Both the position numbers and the translations under genes were made by a program. The notes below the pieces were generated by a model. It ran no database searches. It worked only from the letters and a program-made list of their open reading frames with translations, and was not told the origin of the DNA. DNA of 12,090 nt. Origin: Planctomycetales bacterium (GTDB lineage: Bacteria; Planctomycetota; Planctomycetia; Isosphaerales; Isosphaeraceae). The stretch is taken from NCBI GenBank assembly GCA_027435495.1, contig DAHZZC010000064.1:1-12090 (forward strand), read 5' to 3'. Within the stretch, counting starts at the first letter, position 1; the number at the start of each line of letters is the position of its first letter. This document shows positions 1 through 7,058 of the stretch, in pieces.

Positions 1-1130
1 GAGTCCTCCGCGTCGGCGATCCGCTCACGATCGACGGCGAGGGCGGCCCCATCGATCAGAGCGCCGAGGCCGCCGCTGAGTTCGGGGGCGGCGAGTCGAT
101 CGTCATCGAAGACCCGTCCGGATTGGCACTCGAAATCCAACCACCGGACGGATGGCCCGGTCCGACCGGGAGGATGACGCTACGCGACCCGATCCGCGCC
201 GGGCTCTCCGGACGCCGACGCATCCAGGCCGTCTCGTGGGCCGACGACCTCGGAGGCATGGGTGCGGGATTCGCCTCCTCGCTTGCCGGAACGCTGGTCT
301 CGGCCATCGGAGAGACCTCCGACCCAGTCAGCCGGAAGATCATCGACCTGCTGGACACGTACGGGATCGATCACGACCCGATTCGGACGCCCGATCATCC
401 GGCCGACTGGACGCTGCTCGTGACAAGCGGCAAGCACGGCGACAAGCTCGCGATCGGCTTCCGAGGCAGTCACGCGTCGCTCGATCCCGACGAACTGACC
501 GCATCCGCCTCGAAGCCAACGGATCTTTTGGTCGTCTCCGCTCTGCCAAATCGGCTGATGGGACCCATCTTGCGACGTTCGACCGCCAAAACACGGTTCC
601 TCGCTCCCTCGCTCCGCAACATGACCGATCGCCGCGACCCGCTCGCCGGATTCGCTGATCGCGTGAGTTTCCTGAGCGGCAATCGGATGGAGTGGCAGGC
701 GCTCGACGACCGCGAGCAGGTTGACTCGCTCATTCCGGTCGTCGCGATCACAGATGGTCCTGAAGGGTGCGAGGTCCGCTTCACCGACCTGTCGGGGGAA
801 CGTCGGTCTTATATCCGGCCGGCGTTCCCGAGGTCGCAACCGCCCCGCGACACCAACCGCGCCGGCGAGGCCTTTGCCTCAACACTGCTCTCGGCTCTGA
901 TGGATCGAGGATGGGACGGCGGCCTCCGAAACGTCCCCGAGGACTGGATTCGTGAAGCCACCGATCGCGGCTCGGCGGCGGCGGCGCTGGTGCTTGATCG
1001 GCTTGATTTTGGCTTTCCGACCGCTCAGGAAATCGACTCGGCGCTCCGCGAGGGGCGGGTCGATGGATCATCGCCGGACCTCGCGATCGCTGATGCCGCA
1101 GAGAGCGGTTCGTGTTACAATCCAGCCTGA
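1..1130 (+). CDS. Divergent PfkB-family carbohydrate kinase (5' end outside window)
   Basis: The reading frame is open from the left edge (first full codon at 3) to the TGA at 1128-1130, so the true start is upstream. At least 375 residues are visible. A TTG at 123 could be read as a start, but coding-like sequence continues before it. PfkB (ribokinase-like) enzymes transfer phosphate from ATP to sugars or nucleosides in the cytoplasm. Support is the late signature DTNRAGEAF (849-875), matching the PfkB signature DTxGAGDxF, preceded by the N-x-x-E-like stretch GNRMEW and by VAITDGPEG, which resembles the conserved vvvTxGxxG strand. Earlier, DDLGGMGAGFASSLA resembles the substrate/glycine region. 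The oddity is the signature itself: the GAGD motif, whose Asp is the catalytic base in the family, reads RAGE here (Glu at 867-869). Substrate cannot be inferred. It may be an atypical kinase or a non-catalytic relative. Confidence 0.72.
   Translation, partial: VLRVGDPLTIDGEGGPIDQSAEAAAEFGGGESIVIEDPSGLALEIQPPDGWPGPTGRMTLRDPIRAGLSGRRRIQAVSWADDLGGMGAGFASSLAGTLVSAIGETSDPVSRKIIDLLDTYGIDHDPIRTPDHPADWTLLVTSGKHGDKLAIGFRGSHASLDPDELTASASKPTDLLVVSALPNRLMGPILRRSTAKTRFLAPSLRNMTDRRDPLAGFADRVSFLSGNRMEWQALDDREQVDSLIPVVAITDGPEGCEVRFTDLSGERRSYIRPAFPRSQPPRDTNRAGEAFASTLLSALMDRGWDGGLRNVPEDWIREATDRGSAAAALVLDRLDFGFPTAQEIDSALREGRVDGSSPDLAIADAAESGSCYNPA
1113..1121 (+). promoter_or_regulatory. Candidate extended -10 promoter for the STN-domain gene
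   Basis: TGTTACAAT sits in the last codons of the PfkB gene and matches an extended -10 (TGn plus TACAAT, 5 of 6 to TATAAT). I see no convincing -35, as expected for extended -10 promoters. Transcription would begin near 1128 and give a leader of about 46 nt. This is a pattern match only. Confidence 0.35.
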
Positions 1131-1151
1131 ATCACGATTGAGATGGCCGTC

Positions 1152-1173
1152 GGGTGACTCGAGGACCGAGCCC
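1152..1173 (+). promoter_or_regulatory. Ribosome binding site in a small hairpin before the STN-domain gene
   Basis: GAGGA (1161-1165) lies 8 nt before the ATG at 1174 and supports that start over the upstream in-frame ATG at 952, which lies within the PfkB gene. The same bases can form a hairpin: CTCG (1158-1161) with CGAG (1167-1170) around AGGAC, extended by GGG (1152-1154) with CCC (1171-1173) across a 3-nt bulge. Part of the Shine-Dalgarno would be in the loop. The stem is short and may be chance in GC-rich sequence. Confidence 0.4.
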
Positions 1174-1902
1174 ATGTACAGGAAAGTCCACGCGGCGCTC
1201 TTCCTGCTGATCGGGATAGCGATGGGCCTGTCGATCAGCGACCGGGTGGTGCTGCGGGCCCAACCGCCCGGACAATCGAACGTCGTCCACCCGAATTCGA
1301 GCGTGCCGGCCGCCTCGGTCCAGGACTTACTGTCACGTCCTTACCGATTTTCGTTCAGCCGGCCGACCTCGCTCGCGCAGGTCGCCCTCCAGTTGAAGCA
1401 GGATCTTGGCATTCCGGTTGTCCTCGACATCGCCGCGATGGAGCGGCAGAACGTCCAGGCTGAGGATACGGTCCGGCTCGAACTGGAGGGCGTCCGACTC
1501 AAGACCGGGCTGAAGCTGCTGCTCGACCAGGTTGGGATGACCTACCACGTTGTCGCCGAGGATAACCTTCTCATCATCACCGACAGGGAGGGCTCCGACG
1601 ACCCGATCGACCGCCTGTGGAACGAGATGCGAACCATCCACCGCGAACTGCACGACGTCCAGGATGCGGTCGACGACCTCACCGATGCCCTTTCTACCGA
1701 CGAGCCCGGTGACGGGGCCCGGCTCCGAAAGCCGACGATCATCGAGGAAAAGCCCGAAGCCGGCGCGCCAGCCCCGGAGGGAGGTTCGGGCGAGGCAAAG
1801 CGAAAGCACGGAGCCGAGGCGCCGGCCGAACCGCCGCGCCGATCGCGATCGTCGAGACCGCGGACATCCCTGCGTCATCAAGGATGGGCCACCGGATCAT
1901 GA
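1174..1902 (+). CDS. Secreted or membrane-anchored STN-domain protein
   Basis: The predicted protein has 242 residues. A basic start (MYRK) and hydrophobic stretch at about 7-22 form a signal peptide or anchor. Residues about 49-139 fit an STN (secretin/TonB short N-terminal) domain: a LAQVALQLKQDLGIPVVLD helix-strand, then LELEGVRLKTGLKLLL and a final HVVAEDNLLIITD strand. In secretins and TonB receptors this small fold is periplasmic and mediates protein contacts. Here there is no secretin barrel. The domain is followed by a short amphipathic, coiled-coil-like segment (about 140-175) and a low-complexity Ala/Pro/Glu/Arg tail. Stand-alone STN proteins of this kind are, to my knowledge, frequent in planctomycetes and mostly uncharacterised. 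The stop overlaps the next start (ATGA, 1899-1902), suggesting co-translation. Function unknown; a periplasmic scaffold role is inference. Confidence 0.72.
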   Translation: MYRKVHAALFLLIGIAMGLSISDRVVLRAQPPGQSNVVHPNSSVPAASVQDLLSRPYRFSFSRPTSLAQVALQLKQDLGIPVVLDIAAMERQNVQAEDTVRLELEGVRLKTGLKLLLDQVGMTYHVVAEDNLLIITDREGSDDPIDRLWNEMRTIHRELHDVQDAVDDLTDALSTDEPGDGARLRKPTIIEEKPEAGAPAPEGGSGEAKRKHGAEAPAEPPRRSRSSRPRTSLRHQGWATGS

Positions 1903-3155
1903 GGCCGATATCGTCGCCCCCATCGGGCCGGGACGATCCCACCGTCAATCCGAGCACCCCAACGCGTCGACCAGGTTCACGGCGGTTGGGCAACGGCGAA
2001 ACCTCGCGGCGCCGATGGATGACCGAGCCGAGGTCAGCCGTCTGGCTGGTCATGGCGGGAATCATCCTGATCGGCGGCGGTCGCCGCCTGCTCCGGTCGT
2101 GGCGAGCCAGCCGCGCTGTCGAGCGGCTTTCTGATCCCGACCTCACAGTCGCCGACATTGAGGCCGCCGCCGAGTTCGGCCGATCGGGTGTCTGGGAATT
2201 GCTCCGAATCTTCAGCACCGTCGAGCCCGGCCCGCTCCGAGACGCCACCGGCCGGGCCCTGGCGCGACTCTGGAAAGAAGACGAGCTGGTCGCCGAGGAG
2301 GAGAAAGCGCTCGTCCGCCGAGGATTCACCGTCTCGTGGCGCGCCAGGCGCCGGTATCCGAGGGACCTCGATATCCCGATCTCCATAACCGTTCGCTACG
2401 ACGTCCCCTTTCTCGACGACGATCCGGCCCTGGTGCGAGCCGGAGACCTCCAATGGTCGCACCGGATCATGGGGGCCCGCCGCGCGGCGCTGGAGGAGTT
2501 CTCCGAGTGGCGTCCCGGACCGGTGATCGCCTCGTTCCCGATCATCCCGGGCGACTTCCCGACCATCGGACCGCACCGCCTGGTCTTGCAGGTGAAGGTG
2601 AGAACCGCGCCGACGCTCTCCGACTCATGGGAGATCGACCTGCCGCACGTTCCCTTCCCGATCGAGTTCGACCCAGCCCTGAAGCTCGACGCCATCCTGA
2701 CGCTCTCGGATGCGGTCCGCGACGAGGCGATGACGACCGCGATCCGACTGGAGCCGCCCGAACGGGACGACACCTCAGCGACCGGACGAAACCTTGCGAT
2801 CGGCGAGGAATGGGTGATCCGCCGCCCGCCGCAACTCGCGATCGAGACACCCCTGCCCTCCGACCTGGCGCACCGGATATCGGTCGAGCTGGAAGGGCAT
2901 CCCGAACGCATTCCGGCCGGGGGTCTGATTGTCTCGGGACAGGGGACCGCCGGCGCGACTTCCTCGACGCAACGGTTTCCGATCGGGCCGATGGCTGAAG
3001 GAGTCGGGGGAGCCATTGAACGGCCGGGCCCTCGGCTCATTCGCCTGCATTTGTCGGCCGACCCGCAACTCGGATGGTCTGATCCCGACGTCCGGTCGCT
3101 CTGGCCGGGCGAGCACGCGACCAACTGGGTCGAGATCGAGATCATCCGACGGTAG
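1899..3155 (+). CDS. Single-pass membrane-anchored protein of unknown function
   Basis: I do not recognise the family. From the ATG at 1899 the protein has 418 residues. An Arg/Pro-rich tail of about 40 residues leads to one hydrophobic helix (about 46-61, SAVWLVMAGIILIGGG), then RRLLRSW. Residues about 70-130 look helical, with HEAT-like alternation (ADIEAAAEFGRSGVWELLRI). The remaining nearly 290 residues are rich in predicted beta strands (for example DIPISITVRYDVPF and HRLVLQVKVR), suggesting beta-sandwich modules. The start is uncertain: 1899 overlaps the upstream stop as ATGA; 1884 has no Shine-Dalgarno at useful distance; 2019 would begin five residues before the helix but also lacks one. 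The shared ATGA with the STN-domain gene suggests the two products are made together at the envelope. The stop at 3153-3155 lies inside the 3' end of the opposing pdxA. Confidence 0.65.
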   Translation: MRPISSPPSGRDDPTVNPSTPTRRPGSRRLGNGETSRRRWMTEPRSAVWLVMAGIILIGGGRRLLRSWRASRAVERLSDPDLTVADIEAAAEFGRSGVWELLRIFSTVEPGPLRDATGRALARLWKEDELVAEEEKALVRRGFTVSWRARRRYPRDLDIPISITVRYDVPFLDDDPALVRAGDLQWSHRIMGARRAALEEFSEWRPGPVIASFPIIPGDFPTIGPHRLVLQVKVRTAPTLSDSWEIDLPHVPFPIEFDPALKLDAILTLSDAVRDEAMTTAIRLEPPERDDTSATGRNLAIGEEWVIRRPPQLAIETPLPSDLAHRISVELEGHPERIPAGGLIVSGQGTAGATSSTQRFPIGPMAEGVGGAIERPGPRLIRLHLSADPQLGWSDPDVRSLWPGEHATNWVEIEIIRR

Positions 3156-4224
3156 AGCGATCCCGATGCGAGGCTCGCCATCGGGCGATCCGTCCCGCCA
3201 CGCGTGTCGAGGCGATCAGGCTCGAGCCATCGGCGCGGTTCTGCCAGGCGATGTCGAAGGCCGTCCCGTGAGCCACGCTGGTCCGAACGATCGGGAGCCC
3301 GAGCGTGACGTTCACCGCCCGCTGAAATCCGACCGTCTTCAGGGCAATGTGTCCCTGATCGTGATACATCGCCACCACGGCGTCGAAGGCACCCTGGAAT
3401 GCGTTATAGAAGAGTGTGTCGTTGGGGAACGGACCGTGGACGTCGATCCCCTCGGCCATCACGTCCTCGACCGCCGGCCGAATGATGGTCTGCTCCTCGT
3501 CGCCGAAAAGGCCGTCCTCGCCGGCGTGGGGATTCAGGGCAGTCACGGCGATCCGGGGCTTTCGGCCGTCGGTCAGCGGTCGCATCGATCGATCCGCGAG
3601 CCGGATCTTCGAGGCGATGACATCACGACGGAGCAACTCGAAGACCTTCCGCAACGCGACGTGAAGCGTGACGTGGATCACACCCAGGCCGGTCGCGGAC
3701 GGATTCGATGGACCTCCCGTCTCCATGTAGAGCATCATCGCGTGATCGGGGGCGCCGCAACGCTCGGCGAGGATTTCGGTGTGGCCGGGATGCTCGACAC
3801 CGGCCTCGTGAAGCGCCTTCTTGTTGAGCGGGAGCGTCACGATCGCGTCGAGGCGGCCCGCCATCGCGAGGTCGGTGGCCTCGCTCAGAAAGGCGTACGA
3901 GGCTCGCCCCGCTCGGGGATCAACCATGCCCGGACGGACGTCGGCCAGGTCGTCGCCAGCCTCCAGGACGGTGAGGCAAGGAATCGTGAACCGGGACGGT
4001 TCGGCCTGCCTCGGATCTTTGATTCTTTGGATCCGCACGCCGTTGGCCGCCCCGACAAGCTGCAAAGCCCGGAGGAGAATCTCCGGATCGCCGATGACAA
4101 TCGGCCGCGCCAGGGCATGGAAATCGGGATCCAGCCAGGCCCGTGCGATTAACTCGGGGCCAATCCCCGCCACGTCCCCCATCGTCAGCCCGACGAGCGG
4201 GAGGTCTCTGGTTACCGTCTCCAT
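3142..4224 (-). CDS. pdxA: 4-hydroxythreonine-4-phosphate dehydrogenase PdxA
   Basis: PdxA oxidises 4-phosphohydroxy-L-threonine with NAD(P)+ and decarboxylates it; the product is condensed with deoxyxylulose phosphate by PdxJ in the DXP-dependent pyridoxal phosphate pathway, in the cytoplasm. The 360-residue protein carries the family motifs in order: GDVAGIGPE (16-24; usually GDPAGIGPE), LPLNKKAL and HPGHTE (131-150), ALNPHAGEDG (229-238), GPFPNDT (264-270), MYHDQGH (286-292) and RTSVAHGTAFDIA. By motif alignment with the E. coli enzyme, the three metal-binding histidines are H188, H233 and H288, all present. A short Gly/Ser/Pro insertion precedes H188. Length is slightly above the usual 330 or so. 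Some PdxA2-like paralogues act in other pathways and share these motifs, so the exact substrate is inferred. The Shine-Dalgarno is weak (GGAG, 16 nt upstream). Confidence 0.93.
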   Translation of the reverse strand: METVTRDLPLVGLTMGDVAGIGPELIARAWLDPDFHALARPIVIGDPEILLRALQLVGAANGVRIQRIKDPRQAEPSRFTIPCLTVLEAGDDLADVRPGMVDPRAGRASYAFLSEATDLAMAGRLDAIVTLPLNKKALHEAGVEHPGHTEILAERCGAPDHAMMLYMETGGPSNPSATGLGVIHVTLHVALRKVFELLRRDVIASKIRLADRSMRPLTDGRKPRIAVTALNPHAGEDGLFGDEEQTIIRPAVEDVMAEGIDVHGPFPNDTLFYNAFQGAFDAVVAMYHDQGHIALKTVGFQRAVNVTLGLPIVRTSVAHGTAFDIAWQNRADGSSLIASTRVAGRIARWRASHRDRSTVG

Positions 4225-4287
4225 ACGCGCAGCGTCTCGTCTCCAGGGTCCAATCTCGCCCGGGACGCTCCCAGGCGATCATCCTCT

Positions 4288-4293
4288 ATTGTA
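4288..4293 (-). promoter_or_regulatory. Possible -10 element for pdxA
   Basis: On the minus strand these bases read TACAAT in an AT-richer patch, about 64 nt before the pdxA start. No good -35 is visible at the expected spacing, so the call is weak. It lies in the 253-bp divergent region (4225-4477) between pdxA and hemD, in which I see no further gene. Confidence 0.25.
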
Positions 4294-4405
4294 ATCGTAA
4301 AGGGAGGACTCGCCACGGAAATAGGTGGTGTCCCACGACGACCAGGCTCGGGGGATCCGAAGGGGAGAGGCTGATCGCGAGGTCGGGACGCCCCGATGGC
4401 CAGTG

Positions 4406-4434
4406 AAGACACGACGACGGCCGTCGATTAGAAT
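4406..4434 (+). promoter_or_regulatory. Candidate sigma70-type promoter for hemD and the nuclease gene
   Basis: AAGACA (4406-4411, 4 of 6 to TTGACA) and TAGAAT (4429-4434, 5 of 6 to TATAAT) are separated by 17 bp. Transcription would start near 4441, leaving a leader of about 37 nt before the ATG at 4478. GAGGA at 4466-4470, 7 nt before the ATG, decides that start against longer in-frame options further upstream. Confidence 0.45.
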
Positions 4435-4477
4435 GGGGGAGTCTCCGGCCGCTCCGAAGAGGACCGAGGAACCGATC

Positions 4478-5320
4478 ATGAGCGAGGAATCCGGCTTCGA
4501 TGGCCTCCGAGTCGCGATCTTCGAGTCGCGCATGGCCGGAACGCTGGCGAGTTTGGTCGAGAAGCACGGCGGGATCGCGATTCCTGCACCCTCGATGAGG
4601 GAGATTCCCATCGAGGATAACGATGAGGCCGTCGCCTTCCTCGACAATCTTCTGGCGGGCCGGTTCGACGTGGTGATCTTTGAGACGGGCGTCGGCGTCC
4701 GGATGCTGGTCCAGGCCCTCGAATCCAGGCTTCCAGCCTCGGGATGGGGTGAGGCCCTGACCGGCTCGAAAGTGGTCGCGAGAGGTCCAAAGCCAGTCGC
4801 GGTCCTCCGCGAGCTGGGCGTGAGGATCGACCTGAAGGTCCCCGAGCCCAACACCTGGCGAGAGACGCTGGCAGCCCTCGATTCCGAGCTGCCCGTCAAC
4901 GGCTTGCAGGTCGCCGTGCAGGAATACGGTAAGCCGGTCCCCGAATTGATCGAGGGGCTTCAAACTCGGGGCGCCACGGTCACCCGCGTCCCGGTCTATC
5001 GATGGGCCCTCCCCGAGGATACCGGGCCGCTTGCCGAGGCGCTGACGCAGATCGCGGAGGGGCGGATCGACGCCGCGCTGTTCACCTCGGCGCAGCAGGT
5101 CGAGCACGTCCTCCAGGTCGCCGCATCGAGCGGGATCGAGGACCGACTCCGCGAAGCGATGGCCGCGCATGTCGTCGTCGGTTCGGTCGGGCCGACGACG
5201 TCCGCGGCGCTCCGGACGCACGGCCTGCCGGTCGATATCGAGCCGGAACATCCCAAGTCGGGGCACCTCGTGGCAGCGGTTGCCGGCGAGTGGCGTCAGA
5301 TCGGGAAGGTGCAGCGATGA
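4478..5320 (+). CDS. hemD: Uroporphyrinogen-III synthase (HemD family)
   Basis: HemD cyclises hydroxymethylbilane to uroporphyrinogen III, inverting ring D, in the heme/siroheme/cobalamin pathway in the cytoplasm. The family is poorly conserved. The 280-residue length, the opening GLRVAIFESRMAGTLASLVEKHGG, the pattern VVIFETGVGVRML in the first lobe, the hinge sequence LQVAVQEYGKPVPELIEGL, and LFTSAQQVEHVLQVA (HemD proteins usually read TSxxxVxxFL here) followed by VVVGSVGPTTSAALRTHGLPVDIEP all fit the two-lobed HEM4 fold. No other heme gene is in the window. The stop overlaps the next start as ATGA (5317-5320), so it is very likely co-translated with the S1/P1 nuclease. Some HEM4-domain proteins are regulatory rather than catalytic, but the stand-alone length favours the enzyme. 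Confidence 0.85.
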   Translation: MSEESGFDGLRVAIFESRMAGTLASLVEKHGGIAIPAPSMREIPIEDNDEAVAFLDNLLAGRFDVVIFETGVGVRMLVQALESRLPASGWGEALTGSKVVARGPKPVAVLRELGVRIDLKVPEPNTWRETLAALDSELPVNGLQVAVQEYGKPVPELIEGLQTRGATVTRVPVYRWALPEDTGPLAEALTQIAEGRIDAALFTSAQQVEHVLQVAASSGIEDRLREAMAAHVVVGSVGPTTSAALRTHGLPVDIEPEHPKSGHLVAAVAGEWRQIGKVQR

Positions 5321-6156
5321 GCCTTCGATTGGGACAATCTGGTCGAGGACGATCTCAGCACACGGTCTCATTCCTCATCGCTTTCGTGATCACCTGGCAA
5401 GCGACCGGACCGGCCTGGGCGTGGGGCCGGCTTGGTCATCGAGTGGTGGCCGAGTTCGCAGACCGCCATCTCAACCCCACCGTTCGGGCAGAGATCGCCC
5501 AGATCCTCGAGCCGGGCGAATCGCTCGCCGACGCCTCGACCTGGGCCGACGAGAACCGGACCCGCATCCACGGCAGCGGCCCCTGGCACTTTGCCGACGT
5601 CCCGCTCGACGAGGACCGGTACGACGACCGCCTGGCTGGCTCAGGGCAGATCGTCCCGAAACTCCGCGAATTCCGCACGATCCTCGCCGATCGCACACGT
5701 CCCCCGGCGGCCCGGTGTCAGGCGCTCCGGTTCGTGGTCCACCTCGTCGGCGACCTGCACCAGCCGCTCCATGTCGGCGAGCACCAGGACCGAGGCGGAA
5801 ACACGCTCCAGATCCACTTCTACCGACGGAAGACCTCGCTGCACCATCTCTGGGACGACCTGATCCTCGAACATCGGACCCGGGGCGAAGACCGATGGGT
5901 CGCCGAACTTTCGGCGATCGACGACCCCATCAGTCGCTCAGCCGCGATGGACGGGACCATCGAAGACTGGGCGACCGGCAGCCTCCACGCCGCGCAGCAG
6001 GCTTACCAGAATCCCCGGACCGGACGCCGGATCGAGCCGGGCGAGGTCCTTGAGGACGCCTACTACGAGTCCAACCTGCCGATCGTCAGGCGACAGCTCT
6101 ACCTGGCCGGCACCCGGCTCGCCTGGGTCCTCACCGACGCCCTCCGTCCCGAGTGA
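5317..6156 (+). CDS. Secreted S1/P1-type zinc nuclease
   Basis: This family consists of extracytoplasmic zinc phosphoesterases that cleave single-stranded DNA and RNA and can remove 3'-phosphates. The 279-residue precursor has a signal peptide (hydrophobic 17-31) ending AWA before W36. Cleavage there would expose Trp as residue 1, which in P1 nuclease binds zinc through its amino group. All nine ligands of the trinuclear zinc site can be matched: W36, H41 (WGRLGH), D78 (TWAD), H91 (GPWHFAD), H142, D146 and H152 (HLVGDLHQPLH), H176 and D180 (LHHLWD). The family glycine motif DRGGN is also present. It is therefore expected to be active in the periplasm or outside the cell, for phosphate or nucleotide scavenging. 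It is joined to hemD by ATGA, with no obvious shared pathway, and ends 9 bp from the convergent tetR-type gene. Confidence 0.92.
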   Translation: MSLRLGQSGRGRSQHTVSFLIAFVITWQATGPAWAWGRLGHRVVAEFADRHLNPTVRAEIAQILEPGESLADASTWADENRTRIHGSGPWHFADVPLDEDRYDDRLAGSGQIVPKLREFRTILADRTRPPAARCQALRFVVHLVGDLHQPLHVGEHQDRGGNTLQIHFYRRKTSLHHLWDDLILEHRTRGEDRWVAELSAIDDPISRSAAMDGTIEDWATGSLHAAQQAYQNPRTGRRIEPGEVLEDAYYESNLPIVRRQLYLAGTRLAWVLTDALRPE

Positions 6157-6165
6157 GACCTCCGC

Positions 6166-6840
6166 TCATCGCCGTTGTCCGGCCTTGCGCCTCTCGGTCG
6201 TCCGCGGCGGAATCTGAGGAGAGGAGGCTTCACGCGAACCCCGTTTTTTCCGGTCGGGCGCCGTCGCCGCGCCACCCTGCAAGCCGTACAGGAAGAGCCG
6301 GGTGACACGATCCGGTAGGTCCTGCGGCCAGGGTCGGGGCAGGCTGAAGAGAATCTCCTTCATCATCCCCGAGATCGCCACGACTTCCAGAGCCAGTTCT
6401 TCATCGGTCGCATTCACACGCGAGGGAAACTCGCGAATGATCCTGAGGAGCAGCCCCTGAAGCCGAGTGCGCGGCTCCTCGAAACACTCCGACTTCCCGT
6501 CGAGCCGGATCGACTCGAGCCGCTGGATAACCTCGAGGAAGAAATGGTTCGTCTCGAAGAACGAGAACGACTCGCGGTTCATCGTGAGCAGCTTCTCTTC
6601 CGGCGACATCTCGTCGCGCAGGCTCGACTCGATCCGGTCCACAAGCGACCGGAGCCAGGTGCTCTTCATCCCGATGAACAGGTCTTCCTTGTCCTTGTAA
6701 TGGAGGTAGAGAGTCCCCTTCGCCACGTGAGCCCGCGTGGCGATGTCCTCCATCCTCACCTCGTGATACGGCCGCTCCGCGAAAAGCTGGACCGCCGCAT
6801 CGATGATCCGCTGGACCTTGGAGGGATCAGCCGTTCGCAC
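6166..6840 (-). CDS. TetR/AcrR-family repressor, probable regulator of the efflux operon
   Basis: The protein has 224 residues. The N-terminal DNA-binding domain is clear: IIDAAVQLFAER (12-23) followed by the helix-turn-helix VRMEDIATRAHVAKGTLYLHY (28-48) and KDKEDLF, which are classic TetR features. The C-terminal two thirds are helical and variable, as in ligand-binding TetR domains, ending in a basic, Pro-rich tail. The start is GTG at 6840-6838 with GAGG just upstream; an in-frame stop at 6846-6844 excludes any earlier start. It is divergent from the emrA-emrB-tolC cluster, and the two palindromic operators in that promoter are the natural binding sites. By analogy with TetR/EmrR-type systems, a pump substrate would release it from DNA. 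The ligand is unknown. The gene is convergent with the nuclease gene, 9 bp apart. Confidence 0.92.
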   Translation of the reverse strand: MRTADPSKVQRIIDAAVQLFAERPYHEVRMEDIATRAHVAKGTLYLHYKDKEDLFIGMKSTWLRSLVDRIESSLRDEMSPEEKLLTMNRESFSFFETNHFFLEVIQRLESIRLDGKSECFEEPRTRLQGLLLRIIREFPSRVNATDEELALEVVAISGMMKEILFSLPRPWPQDLPDRVTRLFLYGLQGGAATAPDRKKRGSREASSPQIPPRTTERRKAGQRR

Positions 6841-6980
6841 GCGTCACCTCGTCCTGCAATCCTGCCCCCTGCCCCACGGCCACGCCTCGACGGGCTGCAC
6901 CGCTCCGCCCACGCCGCGGGACCACCAATCTAGCATATTCCCGCCCTTCGCTCCTGCCCGTTTCCCGGCCGATTCTCCCC

Positions 6981-7008
6981 TTGCTCGTTTCCTGGCCCGT
7001 TCTATAAT
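6981..7008 (+). promoter_or_regulatory. Promoter of the emrA-emrB-tolC efflux operon
   Basis: A perfect -10 TATAAT (7003-7008) is preceded by TTGCTC (6981-6986; matches TTG of TTGACA) at 16-bp spacing, in an otherwise GC-rich stretch. Transcription would start around 7015, inside the first palindromic operator. A bound repressor would therefore sit on the -10 and start site. The rest of 6841-7073, between the divergent tetR-type gene and emrA, holds the two operators; I could not identify a convincing tetR promoter. Confidence 0.7.
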
Positions 7009-7023
7009 GACTGACCAGTCAGT
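7008..7023 (+). promoter_or_regulatory. TetR-type operator 1
   Basis: TGACTGACCAGTCAGT overlaps the last base of the TATAAT box. It contains the inverted repeat TGACTG-AC-CAGTCA (6-bp arms, 2-bp centre) and equals operator 2 except for one base (A in place of G at 7017). Its position would block RNA polymerase. Assignment to the divergent TetR-type protein is inferred from location and symmetry. Confidence 0.78.
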
Positions 7024-7032
7024 TTTAAAAAA

Positions 7033-7048
7033 TGACTGACCGGTCAGT
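7033..7048 (+). promoter_or_regulatory. TetR-type operator 2 (perfect palindrome)
   Basis: TGACTGACCGGTCAGT contains the perfect 14-bp palindrome ACTGACCGGTCAGT (7035-7048). It lies exactly 25 bp downstream of the matching base of operator 1, about two and a half helical turns, and is separated from it by an A/T-only run (7023-7033). It is downstream of the predicted transcription start, so a bound repressor would act as a second roadblock. The ATG at 7032 is embedded in it, which argues against that ATG being the emrA start. Confidence 0.8.
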
Positions 7049-7058
7049 TCCATCCGGC

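Noticed and set aside
1083..1090. GCGATCGC octamer (HIP1-like palindrome)
   Set aside because: I noticed only a single copy, inside a coding region; GATC/CGATCG strings are common by composition here.
2929..4152. Long open frame of 407 codons on the + strand, antisense to pdxA
   Set aside because: It covers a clear pdxA gene in the other direction; its translation has no recognisable domain and is Arg/Gly/His-rich, as expected for a shadow frame in GC-rich DNA.
4286..5371. 361-codon open frame on the - strand over hemD
   Set aside because: Shadow of hemD. HemD-like similarity and a good ribosome binding site are on the + strand only.
6157..6165. Terminator between the convergent nuclease and tetR-type genes
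   Set aside because: Only 9 bp, with no hairpin or T-run visible.
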